In this document: piece by piece, positions 27,189 to 35,152 of the stretch
How the letters are laid out: each line of letters starts with the position of its first letter
Numbering within the stretch: position 1 is the stretch's first letter
NCBI GenBank assembly: GCA_963793245.1
Contig: CAWBZG010000001.1
Coordinates: 117,736-181,735 of the forward strand
From: CAXBBB01 sp963793245
Lineage (GTDB): Bacteria; Bacteroidota; Rhodothermia; Rhodothermales; BA12
DNA length: 64,000 nucleotides
Reading direction: 5' to 3'
Position numbers and translations under genes: made by a program
Notes under the pieces: model-generated
Databases searched by the model: none
What the model saw: only the letters and a program-made list of their open reading frames with translations
What the model was told of the DNA's origin: nothing

Positions 27189-28333
27189 AGGCCGCTATCG
27201 TCTACCCGAGCGTGGCGCGTGAAGCAGGGATCCAGGGCCGCGTGATCGTCCAGTTCGTCGTCGATGAGACCGGAGCGGTGACGGATCCATTCATCGTTCG
27301 CGGCATCGGCGGAGGCGCCGACGAAGAGGCCATCCGCGTCGTTCGCATGATGCGCTTTACGCCCGGCACGCAGCGAGGCCAAGCCGTCAAGGTGCAGATG
27401 ACGCTGCCGGTGACGTTCCGGCTTTCAGGAGAAGAGACAGGCGCAACGCCGAGCCGGACAGCGTCCGACCTGACGGCCTACGACGAAGTGGACCAGACGC
27501 CCAAAATGCTCCCCAACCAAAAAGAGGCGATGGACGCAATGCAAGCCGCTATCGTCTACCCCGCCGCCGCGCGCGAGGCCGAGATGGAAGGCCGCGTGAT
27601 CGTCCAGTTCATCGTCGATGAGCAAGGCGTCGTGACCGATCCGTTCGTAGTCCGCGGCATGGGAGCAGAAGTCGACGATGAAGCGATGCGGGTGATCCGA
27701 ACGCTGCGATTCGAGCCAGCCGAGAAAGACGGCAAGACTGTCAAAGTGAGGATGACGCTGCCGGTGACGTTCCGACTAGACGGAAGCACGCGGTCACCGT
27801 TCTACTCTTCCGGCTCAATGACCCAGCGACATGTGGGTCTCCTCAGGGCATGGAAAGATGTGAGCCAGTACTCTGCTCCGTACCTGATCACCACGATGTA
27901 TGGCGGTCCTGATTCGTTAGCTGTGCTGGCCGCAGCGCTTCGCGAAGTGCGCTCCGATCTACCCCTAGCCATCGTCGCAGGCAGCGTCGGCGCGAGTGGA
28001 ACACGCAACATCCGCGTCATCGAGTCGGACTGCCATTTGCAGAGGAACGCCATCTGTCGCCGCAGCTTCGGCTATCAAGCGCGACGACATCGGCACCGAC
28101 GAATACGAGGTGCGCTACCTGATGCTCTGTCCGCTCGTAGAGACTGGCGACGTTCCCGCCCGCGTCTATCCGCGCGCTTGAGGAGAACCTGGAAGAGTCG
28201 CACCGTGCGATTCGGTTTCCGACGCCGGGCACTAAGCCTCACTCATTGTCAGGCGCGTATGGAGGTGGCGATGTCGACTTTGGCATCAGTCGGAAGCCAG
28301 CTATCGAAGACGACAACCCCGGCATCCGATTAG
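27023..28333 (+). CDS. Tandem TonB C-terminal domains, likely continuation of the M56 protein
   Basis: From about 27080 this frame encodes two near-identical TonB-C-like repeats: QMLPSQQEAMDAMKAAIVYP...GRVIVQFVVDETGAVTDPFI and KMLPNQKEAMDAMQAAIVYP...GRVIVQFIVDEQGVVTDPFV, each ending VQMTLPVTFRL or VRMTLPVTFRL. The similarity to each other shows a recent internal duplication. The nominal GTG start at 27023 overlaps the M56 frame by 165 bases and is probably not used; a frameshift is more likely. After about 27800 (GSMTQRHVGLLRAWKD) the sequence belongs to something else and beyond about 28040 it loses protein character. Confidence 0.6.
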   Translation: MADSVRYPRASRARFASGPSNPRFDEPTRLEELVFVIVDTPPQMLPSQQEAMDAMKAAIVYPSVAREAGIQGRVIVQFVVDETGAVTDPFIVRGIGGGADEEAIRVVRMMRFTPGTQRGQAVKVQMTLPVTFRLSGEETGATPSRTASDLTAYDEVDQTPKMLPNQKEAMDAMQAAIVYPAAAREAEMEGRVIVQFIVDEQGVVTDPFVVRGMGAEVDDEAMRVIRTLRFEPAEKDGKTVKVRMTLPVTFRLDGSTRSPFYSSGSMTQRHVGLLRAWKDVSQYSAPYLITTMYGGPDSLAVLAAALREVRSDLPLAIVAGSVGASGTRNIRVIESDCHLQRNAICRRSFGYQARRHRHRRIRGALPDALSARRDWRRSRPRLSARLRRTWKSRTVRFGFRRRALSLTHCQARMEVAMSTLASVGSQLSKTTTPASD

Positions 28334-28542
28334 CTACGGTTTCCAGCGTCATCAGCGCAGCAGGGAGCCGCGACTTCCGCGTCGTGCGAGCCGACTGCCC
28401 AAACCAAGCGGAAGCTCTACTGGACGCAGCCGAAAGCAGGCCGGATGAACCCGGATCAGATACGGGACTTCGAGAGACGAAGAGTTGCAGGCGGCCAACT
28501 CTGCTCGTCTGCGCCGCCGAGCCGGGCAGCATCAAGCCCTGA
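27818..28542 (+). pseudogene. Decayed or error-broken gene with a duplicated segment
   Basis: Protein-like stretches hop between frames: MTQRHVGLLRAWKDVSQYSA... to about 28040, then KRDDIGTDEYEVRYLMLCPL to 28181, then EENLEESHRAIRFPTPGT... to 28542. Joining them needs shifts near 28030-28080 and 28172-28180. Two segments resemble each other: LPLAIVAGSVGASGTRNIRV and GIRLATVSSVISAAGSRDFR, both followed by a Val-x-x-x-Asp-Cys. I do not recognise a family. Confidence 0.4.
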
Positions 28543-28548
28543 CCTTGG

Positions 28549-28627
28549 CATCGCGAGCAGAGCGTGGCGATCTCCTGAGTGAGCGGCACAGCTAGGAGAT
28601 CGCCGCGTCGCTGCGCTCCTCGCGATG
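28549..28627. repeat. Nested inverted repeat (CATCGCGAG family)
   Basis: Perfect outer arms CATCGCGAG (28549-28557) and CTCGCGATG (28619-28627) and perfect inner arms GGCGATCTCCT (28566-28576) and AGGAGATCGCC (28594-28604). It is the same family as 10384-10471, here a complete copy. Confidence 0.7.
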
Positions 28628-28676
28628 ACAGACTGAAAGTGGGGTTTCCTAACTCAGAATGCGGCGATGAACCGGA

Positions 28677-28708
28677 GACCTGGCAGGTCCCCCTGGACCT
28701 GCCAGGTC
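28677..28708. repeat. Perfect 14-bp hairpin (GACCTGGCAGGTCC)
   Basis: Arms GACCTGGCAGGTCC and GGACCTGCCAGGTC with loop CCCT, between the decayed gene and the 3' end of the FAD dehydrogenase gene. There is no T-run on either side. It may act as a bidirectional terminator; similar hairpins are known as dispersed repeats in other genomes. Confidence 0.65.
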
Positions 28709-28721
28709 CGCACAGGCCCAC

Positions 28722-30372
28722 TCACCCCACGTCCGCCGCTGCTGCGCGTCCGGCGATGCGGCCCGAGAAGAGGCAGCCGCCCAGGAAGGTGCCTTCGAGG
28801 GAGCGGTAGCCGTGCATGCCGCCACCGCCGAAGCCTGCCGCCTCGCCCGCCGCGTAGAGTCCAGGGACCGGAGCACCATCGTCGCCCAGCGCCCGCGCCG
28901 ACAGATCGGTTTCCAGCCCGCCGAGCGTTTTGCGCGTCAGCAGGTTCAGCCGCACGGCGATCAGCGGACCAGCAGCAGGATCGAGCAGGCGGTGCGGCGG
29001 AGCGACGCGGATCAGTTTGTCGCCCAGGTAGCTGCGGGCCTGGCGGAGCGCGGCGATCTGGAGGTCTTTGGTAAACGGATTGTCCATCTCCCTATCGCGC
29101 GCCACGACCTCGCGCTCGACCTGCTCGTAGGTCAGCAGAGGTTGGGGCGTGAGCGCGTTCATCTGGTCGACGAGCGAGCGCAGGTCGTCGGACACCACGA
29201 AGTCGGCGCCCTTCTGCTTGAACGCTTCGACCGGACCCGGCGCGCCCTTTTTGAGCCTGCCCAGCACGCCTCGGACGCTCTTGCCCGTCAGATCAGGGTT
29301 CTGCTCCGACCCCGACAGCGCAAACTCCTTTTCGATGATCCGCTGCGTGAGCACGAACCACGAGTAGTCGTAACCCGTCGAGACGATGTGTTCGAGCGTG
29401 CCCAGCGTGTCGAAGCCAGGTAGACAGGGCACGGGCAGGCGCTTGCCGGTCGCGTCGAGCCACAGCGACGACGGACCGGGCAGGATGCGGATGCCGTGAT
29501 CGGTCCAGACGGGCGAGTGGTTGGCGATGCCCTCGCAGTAGTGCCACATCCGGTCCGGGTGGATCACGCGCGCCCCCGCCGACTCAGCCACGCCGATCAT
29601 CTTGCCGTCGACGTGATCCGGCACACCGACGAGCATCCGGTCCGGCACACGGCCCATTCGCGCAGGCCAGTTTTGGCGCACCAGATCGACGTTGGCGCCG
29701 ATGCCGCCGCTCGTCACGATGACGGCTCCAGCGCGCAGTTCAAAATCGCCGACGACATCGCGGTTGGATGGAGCGCCGCGCTCTACGTCGCTCGGCCCAA
29801 GCACGTCGCCGGTGACGCCCTCGACGCGTCCGTCGGTTACGATCAGTCCGGTGACACGATGGCGAAAGCTCAGTTCAATCCGACCTGCTTCGGCGTGCGC
29901 TCTGACGCGGCGCTCAAATGGCGCCACGATACCCGGACCTGTCCCCCAAACGACGTGAAAGCGCGGGACGGAGTTGCCCGGCCCCGTCGCCAGCCCGCCG
30001 CCACGCTCGGCCCACCCGACGACCGGAAAGAAGCCGACGCCTTGCTGCTTTGAGCCACGCCCGCTTCTCGCCCGCCGCCCAATCGACGTAGGCCTCGGCC
30101 CATCGACGCGGCCAATGGTCGTCTTCGCGATCAAACCCTGCCGTGCCCAGCCAGTCCTGCCACGCCAGCTCGCGCGAGTCGCGGATGCGCATCCGCCGCT
30201 GTTCGGGCGTGTCGACCAGAAACAGGCCGCCGAACGACCACCACGCCTGTCCGCCCAAACTCTGCTCAGGCTCCTGGTCCAGCACGAGGACGCGACGCCC
30301 AGCATCCGCTGCCTCGGCAGCAGCCACGAGTCCGGCAAGCCCGGCACCTACGACGATCAGATCGGCATCCAT
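28722..30372 (-). CDS. FAD-binding dehydrogenase (3-ketosteroid dehydrogenase-like), one frameshift
   Basis: About 550 residues after correcting one shift. The first frame starts MDADLIVVGAGLAGLVAAAE (FAD-binding GxGxxG) and runs to EKRAWLK. The second continues QQGVGFFPVVGWAERGGG and ends with PGLYAAGEAAGFGGGGMHGY then RSLEGTFLGGCLFSGRIAG, the closing FAD motif of the FRD_SDH/KstD-like family. Removing one base in the TTT run near 30048-30052 gives WLKQQGVGFF. A TATCTTG box lies 4 bases before the ATG. The substrate is unknown; fumarate-reductase-like flavoproteins are the nearest relatives. Confidence 0.8.
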
Positions 30373-30376
30373 GCGG

Positions 30377-30383
30377 CAAGATA
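30377..30383 (-). promoter_or_regulatory. TATCTTG -10-like element, near-leaderless
   Basis: The minus strand reads GGCTATCTTG then CCGC then ATG of the FAD dehydrogenase. Such spacing leaves room for almost no 5' leader. Confidence 0.45.
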
Positions 30384-30403
30384 GCCGAACGATGAACGAG
30401 AGA

Positions 30404-30745
30404 CTACGAGACGAGCGAGTCGATCACGTCCAGCCCGTCGATCCAGTCGAAGTCGCGCACGTTATGCGTGGCAAGCGAGAGACCATGCTCCAGCGCCGTC
30501 GCCGCGATCAGCGCGTCGCCCAGACTCATCTTGCGCTGCTGACGGAGAGCGACGGCGCGGGCGATGACGGGCTTGTCAATGGGTAGCTCGACCGAAAAAC
30601 CGAATAGGGCATGGAGGACGAACTCTTCGGCATCCGTGATACGGTGGAAGCCGAGCGCTTCTACTCGGGACACGACGGAAACGTGACGCAACACGCTGCC
30701 GCTCGGCGCGGCTGCATAAATCAAGATGTTGGTGTCGGCCAGCAT
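30404..30745 (-). CDS. PIN-domain toxin (VapC-like)
   Basis: 113 residues. The PIN nuclease signature is present: Asp4 in MLADTNILIYAA, a second acidic patch in TDAEEFVLHALF, Asp in KMSLGDALIAATAL, and the closing ATHNVRDFDW. VapC toxins cleave RNA, often initiator tRNA, and are inhibited by an upstream antitoxin. A partner encoded 9 bases upstream ends in a typical antitoxin tail, supporting a type II pair. Confidence 0.8.
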   Translation of the reverse strand: MLADTNILIYAAAPSGSVLRHVSVVSRVEALGFHRITDAEEFVLHALFGFSVELPIDKPVIARAVALRQQRKMSLGDALIAATALEHGLSLATHNVRDFDWIDGLDVIDSLVS

Positions 30746-30754
30746 GTCGATGCG

Positions 30755-31026
30755 CTAGTCTCGACCCGGAAGCGGGCGGTCTTTGCGGATCTCACGTTGC
30801 CATGCGGCGGGGTCTTCGATGGAAGCGAACGCATTCATTCGGCAAGTCGTTCTAATGCTTCTACCATCCGGCGTCCACGTTCTGCCCGTTCTTCGGACGT
30901 TTCGACGGGAAGCGTCTCTGAATCAGATGCACCGGGCGCAACGACGTCGATGGGACCCGAAGGCGGTCGTGGGCCGATCCATTGGACGCGGTCGCCGTCG
31001 AGGATTCCGTGATACGTGTCGGGCAT
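30755..31026 (-). pseudogene. Antitoxin of the PIN toxin, apparently frameshifted
   Basis: The first frame from ATG at 31026 reads MPDTYHGILDGDRVQWIGPR...EALERLAE and stops. The following 27-residue frame reads NAFASIEDPAAWQREIRKDR then PLPGRD, a tail I associate with antitoxins that sit before PIN toxins. A missing base near 30835-30838 would unite them into an antitoxin of about 90 residues. It ends 9 bases before the toxin start. The tail is too short to be obvious by itself. Either the antitoxin is split by a real mutation, which should be lethal with an active toxin, or the base call is wrong. Confidence 0.6.
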
Positions 31027-31070
31027 GGCGGTGCGGGTTTGTCGGGCAACGAGAATGCACGCGCCCACGT

Positions 31071-31559
31071 TCACTGCGTCCGGCTGTCGACGGTGCACGT
31101 CGTGCGGATGCCGCCCCTCACGTTGTACTCGGTCGTGAGATGGAGGTACTCGGCGTCGGGCAGGTGACGCTTCAGGTCGGCGAACATCAGCGCCGTCACG
31201 TCTTCCTGCGCCGCGCCGATGCCGCGCCACGAGGTCAGGTAGTATTTCAGACTCTTGAGTTCGAGCACATGCGAGCCGGGCACGTACTCGACGCGAACGA
31301 CGCCGAAGTCCGGCAGTCCCGAAAACGGACACAACGCGCTGAACTCGCCCGGCTCGGTCTGATACACCACCACCTGCCGCGCGTCGTGCGGATACGGCAT
31401 CACGTGGATCTCAGACTGACGCGTCGACGGCGGCAAGAACAGGTGGACGTGCCCTTCGGGTTCGATGCCAAACGTCGCCATATAGTCGAGCGCTTCCTGC
31501 GTGTGACGAGCGGCTTGCTCGGCTGCGAGTTGCGCGCGGTCAGTAGTAGAATCGGACAT
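31071..31559 (-). CDS. queF: NADPH-dependent 7-cyano-7-deazaguanine (preQ0) reductase
   Basis: 162 residues, the single-domain QueF size. It reduces the nitrile of preQ0 to preQ1 in queuosine synthesis. The thioimide-forming Cys is in EFSALCPFSGLPDFGVVRVE, with the conserved ELKSLKYYLTSWRG substrate region and the late TEYNVRGGI. The N-terminal 25 residues are an extra helical extension. It is divergent from queD/queC, with 435 bases between that hold a composite repeat. Confidence 0.93.
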   Translation of the reverse strand: MSDSTTDRAQLAAEQAARHTQEALDYMATFGIEPEGHVHLFLPPSTRQSEIHVMPYPHDARQVVVYQTEPGEFSALCPFSGLPDFGVVRVEYVPGSHVLELKSLKYYLTSWRGIGAAQEDVTALMFADLKRHLPDAEYLHLTTEYNVRGGIRTTCTVDSRTQ

Positions 31560-31660
31560 GGTAGGTATCGAAGAAAAGAGAGCGTAGAATCGAGAAAGTT
31601 CGGCCTGAGACGGATCGGCGAAAGAGACGTGGAGCGTAGAGAGCGCTAGGAAGCCGTTCG

Positions 31661-31866
31661 TGTTTGAGCGACAGCGAGTTGAACGGGTTCAGCGAACGAA
31701 GCGCAGCGTCCGCCGATGCGACGTAAGCCTTGATCTTTTGCTTCTTTTGGATCAAGCCAAAAGACGGCCCGCGCAGCGGCACCCACCCATTCAAGGATGC
31801 AACTCAGTTCTGAACGAGATCTAGTTAGGTAAACAGTTGTAGATCCCTGCCTGCGCAGGAATGACG
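31661..31866. repeat. Composite intergenic repeat, copy 2
   Basis: Same block order and strand as 16097-16300: TTTGAGCG-acaGCGAGTT, CCTTGATCTTTTGCTTCTTT with ATCAAGCCAAAAGACGG, CCCGCGCAGCG, and the final GATCCCTGCC-TGCGCAGGAATGACG. It occupies the queF-queD gap (31560-31994), which has no convincing gene. The rest of the gap holds a TAGCTTA box at 31963-31969 that may serve queD. Confidence 0.7.
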
Positions 31867-31994
31867 AGTGTATTAGTAAGCAGCAAACCACCTCATCAAG
31901 TCCCTGTTCACCCTCCACATCCCCACCACGCCGAATCCGCACGATCCCCAAACGCAGAATCGTAGCTTAGGCACAGTTCTCGACCCGACGCGCG

Positions 31995-32480
31995 ATGGAA
32001 AAAGCCGCCAAACGATTCCGCTGGGAAGGCGCCCACCGCCTGCCCGATCACCCCGGACTGTGCCGCAACCTGCACGGCCACTCGTACGAAATGTGGGTCG
32101 AAGCCGAAGGCCACGCCAGCCACGCCGACGGTATGCTCGTCGACTTCCACGAGTTGAAGCGCGTCGTCGGCCCGCTCGTCGAGGCGTGGGACCATGCGAC
32201 GCTCGTCGGCAAGGACGACTCGGAGTTGCTCGACATGCTCAAGGCGCTCAACCTGAAGCACTACCTCCTGCCCAACAACCCGACCGCGGAAGCCATCGCT
32301 GCGTACGCCGCCCGCCATCTGGAACGCCGGGCCGGAAAGCTGCTGCGTGACAGAGGCGTCGAAACGGTCCGCGTGCGCATCTTCGAGACCGAGACGTGCT
32401 ACGCCGAATCGTCTGTCTCGCTGACGGCGGCTGTACCACACCGCGTTCCCGACGCACCGCGCGACAGTTGGATCGCATGA
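31995..32480 (+). CDS. queD: 6-carboxy-5,6,7,8-tetrahydropterin synthase
   Basis: 161 residues. QueD converts 7,8-dihydroneopterin triphosphate to CPH4, the second step to preQ0. Zinc ligands are His in WEGAHRLPDH and the pair in CRNLHGHSYEM, with the catalytic Cys in the same segment. The family motif MLVDFHELKRVVGPLVEAWDHATL follows in split form, and the C-terminal RVRIFETETCYAES is standard. It overlaps queC by 4 bases (ATGA). Confidence 0.93.
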   Translation: MEKAAKRFRWEGAHRLPDHPGLCRNLHGHSYEMWVEAEGHASHADGMLVDFHELKRVVGPLVEAWDHATLVGKDDSELLDMLKALNLKHYLLPNNPTAEAIAAYAARHLERRAGKLLRDRGVETVRVRIFETETCYAESSVSLTAAVPHRVPDAPRDSWIA

Positions 32481-33229
32481 CCGACGCGCCCGCCGAAACG
32501 TCCGCGCTCGTCCTGTTCTCGGGTGGACAAGACTCCACGACGTGCCTGTTCTGGGCGCTTGACCGCTTCGACCGCGTCGAGGCCATCGGCTTTCGCTACG
32601 GGCAGCGGCACGCCGTCGAGTTGGAGCAGGCACGCGGCATCGCAGACGATTTGGGCGTTTCGTTCGTCGTTCGCGACCTGGGACCGGCGCTGTCGGGCGG
32701 CAGCGCGCTGACGGGCCAGGGCGACGTCGACGCGCCGCACGCACTCGACCCCGATCTGCCTGCTTCGTTCGTGCCGGGCCGCAACGCCGTCTTTCTCACC
32801 CTCGCGTCGGCCCACGCCTACACACGCAGCATCAGCGACGTGATCGGCGGGATGTGCCAGACGGACTATAGCGGCTACCCCGACTGCCGACGCGTGTTCG
32901 TCGACGCGATGCAGACGAGCCTGACACTGGCGATGGGTCGCGATCTGCGCTTGCACACACCGCTGATGTACCTCGACAAAGCCCAGACCTGGAAGCTGGC
33001 CGCCGATCTGCCCGGCGCCAACGGAGTCGACGCGTTCGAGACCGTCCGCCTGCGCAGCCATACCGATTACGACGGCGACCGCGCGACATTGAATGCATGG
33101 GGCTACGGAACACTCGGAAACGCCGCGAGCCGCCTGCGCGCGAGGGGCTACGCCCAGGCCTACGACGCAGGGTGGCTGCCGGACGATGCACCCGCTCCCG
33201 ACGACGACGCCCGCGCCGCTGGGGACTGA
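32477..33229 (+). CDS. queC: QueC-like 7-cyano-7-deazaguanine synthase lacking the zinc cysteines
   Basis: 250 residues. QueC makes preQ0 from CDG with ATP and ammonia. The N-terminal PP-loop LFSGGQDSTTCLFWAL, the VPGRNAVFLTLASAHA segment and TPLMYLDKAQTWKLA are normal. The C-terminal zinc site is not: where the family has SHTCY-GDR and GYGCGxCPAC, this protein has SHTDYDGDR and GYGTLGNAAS. Thus Asp197, Thr212, Asn215 and Ser218 replace all four Cys ligands. The frame is continuous across the region, so a frameshift does not explain it. The 3' end overlaps the convergent kinase gene by 70 bases. Confidence 0.88.
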   Translation: MTDAPAETSALVLFSGGQDSTTCLFWALDRFDRVEAIGFRYGQRHAVELEQARGIADDLGVSFVVRDLGPALSGGSALTGQGDVDAPHALDPDLPASFVPGRNAVFLTLASAHAYTRSISDVIGGMCQTDYSGYPDCRRVFVDAMQTSLTLAMGRDLRLHTPLMYLDKAQTWKLAADLPGANGVDAFETVRLRSHTDYDGDRATLNAWGYGTLGNAASRLRARGYAQAYDAGWLPDDAPAPDDDARAAGD

Positions 33230-34974
33230 GCCAGTTCATCGAGTAGCGCGCTCAACTGCTCCCGGCGGACCGGCTTGGTCAGCACGCGCTCGCCCGGAAG
33301 GTTCAACGTACCAGCCGTTTCTCCCGTGAGGAACGCCACGCGAGGCTGCACGGCGGGAGACAGTTCTTTGCGCATCTGATCGACCAGTTCCGGTCCGCTC
33401 TGATCGGGCATATGAACGTCGGTCAGGAGCACATCGAACGGCGCTCCGTCGGCGATGGCTTTGTGGAGCGCCGTCAGCGCTTCGGCTCCGTTCTCAGCGA
33501 GCGTGGGCTGAATGCCGATGGATTCGAGCATACGCTCACCGACGCGGCGGTTGATGCGGTCGTCGTCTACGAAGAGGACGTACAGCGTCGAGCGGTCACG
33601 CGGTAGAGCGGCGATGGGTGGAGCAGGCGCACCCAAGGCGTTCGCATCCGAGTCACCTTCAGACGCTGCGGCTTCGTCCGGCGCGGCGTCGGCGAGGAAC
33701 GATAGTGTGAACGACGATCCGCGACCGGGTGCGCTCTCGATCAGAATGTCGCCTTCCATCAGGCGGGCGAGGCTGCGCGAGATGGTCAGCCCCAGTCCCG
33801 TGCCGCCGTAGCGCCGCGTCGTCGACGCGTCGGCCTGAGTGAACGAATCGAATAGCGTGTCCAGCTTTTCGGCTGGTATGCCGATGCCTGTATCGACTAC
33901 GTCTATGCGAACGCGCGTCCGCTCGCCTTCTGGTTCTGCCCGTACGCGCACCGTTACGGATCCCTGCTCGGTGAACTTGAGCGCGTTCGAGAGCAAGTTG
34001 AGCAGCACCTGACGCACCCGTGTCGCATCGCCCCAGATCATCGGCACGTCGCCACTGGGAAGCACGTTCAGTTTCAGCCCCCGCTCGCGCGCGGTCGAGG
34101 CCACGATGGAGCAGGCATCGCGCGCGATGCCTACCGGGTCGATCTGCACCCGCTCCATCTCGACGGCGCCCGCTTCGATCTTGGAGAAATCGAGCACGTC
34201 GCCGATGACCGTCAGCAGCGCATCCGCCGACGAGTGGATGACTCGAACGGCCTCGGTATCCGCCGCATTGAGCGTCGACGTCCCCAGCAAATCCGCCATG
34301 CCGACGACCCCGTTGAGCGGCGTCCGCATCTCGTGGCTCATCGTCGCCAGAAACTCGCTCTTCGCGCGCGCCGCGGCTTCGGCAGCTTCACGTGCTGCTG
34401 CCAGCGTCGCGTTCAGGCTCTTCAGTCGGTGTTCGGTAGCCAGCCGCATAGACGTGGTGAGCGTCAAGATCACCCCCATGATCGCGTTACTCAAGATCAG
34501 CCCATACCCGATGTGTGTGCCTAGATATCCAGAGTAGATCCCGACTCCGAGCACGCAGATGGCCAGGCACATCAGCGGCAGCACTTCCCACCACCGCCGG
34601 GCCAACGCGCCGATAGACGCCGCTGTGAGCGTGGGAACGATGATGAGCCAGATGTGCGCCCACTCGGTACTTCCGATGGTCGTCGCCGACATGTCCACCA
34701 GGACGATCACGTACGCCATAGCGACGAGAAGAGGCCGCGAGTGCCTACGCACGCGCTCGAACCACCAAGCAGCCAGGCCGCACAGCAGCAGCGCCGAGAA
34801 CACGACGAGACCGGCTTTCGAACTCAAACTCGGCGTCGAACTCTCAATCGCGATGTTGGCTGCCACAGCTATGCTGCCCGCCACGATCATGAACACCACA
34901 CGCATCCATTCGCGCGAAACGTCCGCAACGCGCTGGGCGGCGGCGGTCAGCTTGGAATCGGAGCTGTCTGGCAC
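33160..34974 (-). CDS. Hybrid sensor histidine kinase/response regulator
   Basis: About 604 residues from a GTG start at 34974 (an upstream in-frame ATG at 35067 exists). About five membrane helices without an obvious sensor domain are followed by a short coiled coil. The HisKA box has the phospho-acceptor His in TMSHEMRTPLNGVVGMADLL (near 213). The HATPase domain has DTGIGIP, and YGGTGLGLTISRSLARLM as the G2 box. The receiver domain has VLFVDDDRINR and phospho-acceptor Asp in LLTDVHMPD (near 518). The tail is Ser/Ala/Gly-rich. It is paralogous to the kinase at 36576-38286. Confidence 0.9.
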   Translation of the reverse strand: MPDSSDSKLTAAAQRVADVSREWMRVVFMIVAGSIAVAANIAIESSTPSLSSKAGLVVFSALLLCGLAAWWFERVRRHSRPLLVAMAYVIVLVDMSATTIGSTEWAHIWLIIVPTLTAASIGALARRWWEVLPLMCLAICVLGVGIYSGYLGTHIGYGLILSNAIMGVILTLTTSMRLATEHRLKSLNATLAAAREAAEAAARAKSEFLATMSHEMRTPLNGVVGMADLLGTSTLNAADTEAVRVIHSSADALLTVIGDVLDFSKIEAGAVEMERVQIDPVGIARDACSIVASTARERGLKLNVLPSGDVPMIWGDATRVRQVLLNLLSNALKFTEQGSVTVRVRAEPEGERTRVRIDVVDTGIGIPAEKLDTLFDSFTQADASTTRRYGGTGLGLTISRSLARLMEGDILIESAPGRGSSFTLSFLADAAPDEAAASEGDSDANALGAPAPPIAALPRDRSTLYVLFVDDDRINRRVGERMLESIGIQPTLAENGAEALTALHKAIADGAPFDVLLTDVHMPDQSGPELVDQMRKELSPAVQPRVAFLTGETAGTLNLPGERVLTKPVRREQLSALLDELAQSPAARASSSGAGASSGSHPAS

Positions 34975-35152
34975 GGTAGAGGGTGGACGATGTAAGAGCG
35001 TATCACCTAGTATCGACGGAGAAGGTAGGCGCCCAAGTGCAGGATGCCGCTTTTGCGCATTCGTCACGTCGAAGCGTCGTCACCGCAGAGGCGAGAACCT
35101 CAAACGGGAACTCCTACGCGTACCACTTCAACTCTCTCCCACACGCCACGCC

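Noticed and set aside
33057..33140. Frameshift as the cause of the missing cysteines in QueC
   Set aside because: The frame is continuous and flanking conserved residues (SHT-Y-GDR, WGYG, LRARGY) are all in the same frame.
34559..35152. Upstream extension of the TrxR-like frame
   Set aside because: It is antisense to the kinase membrane region; homologues start at the FAD motif.
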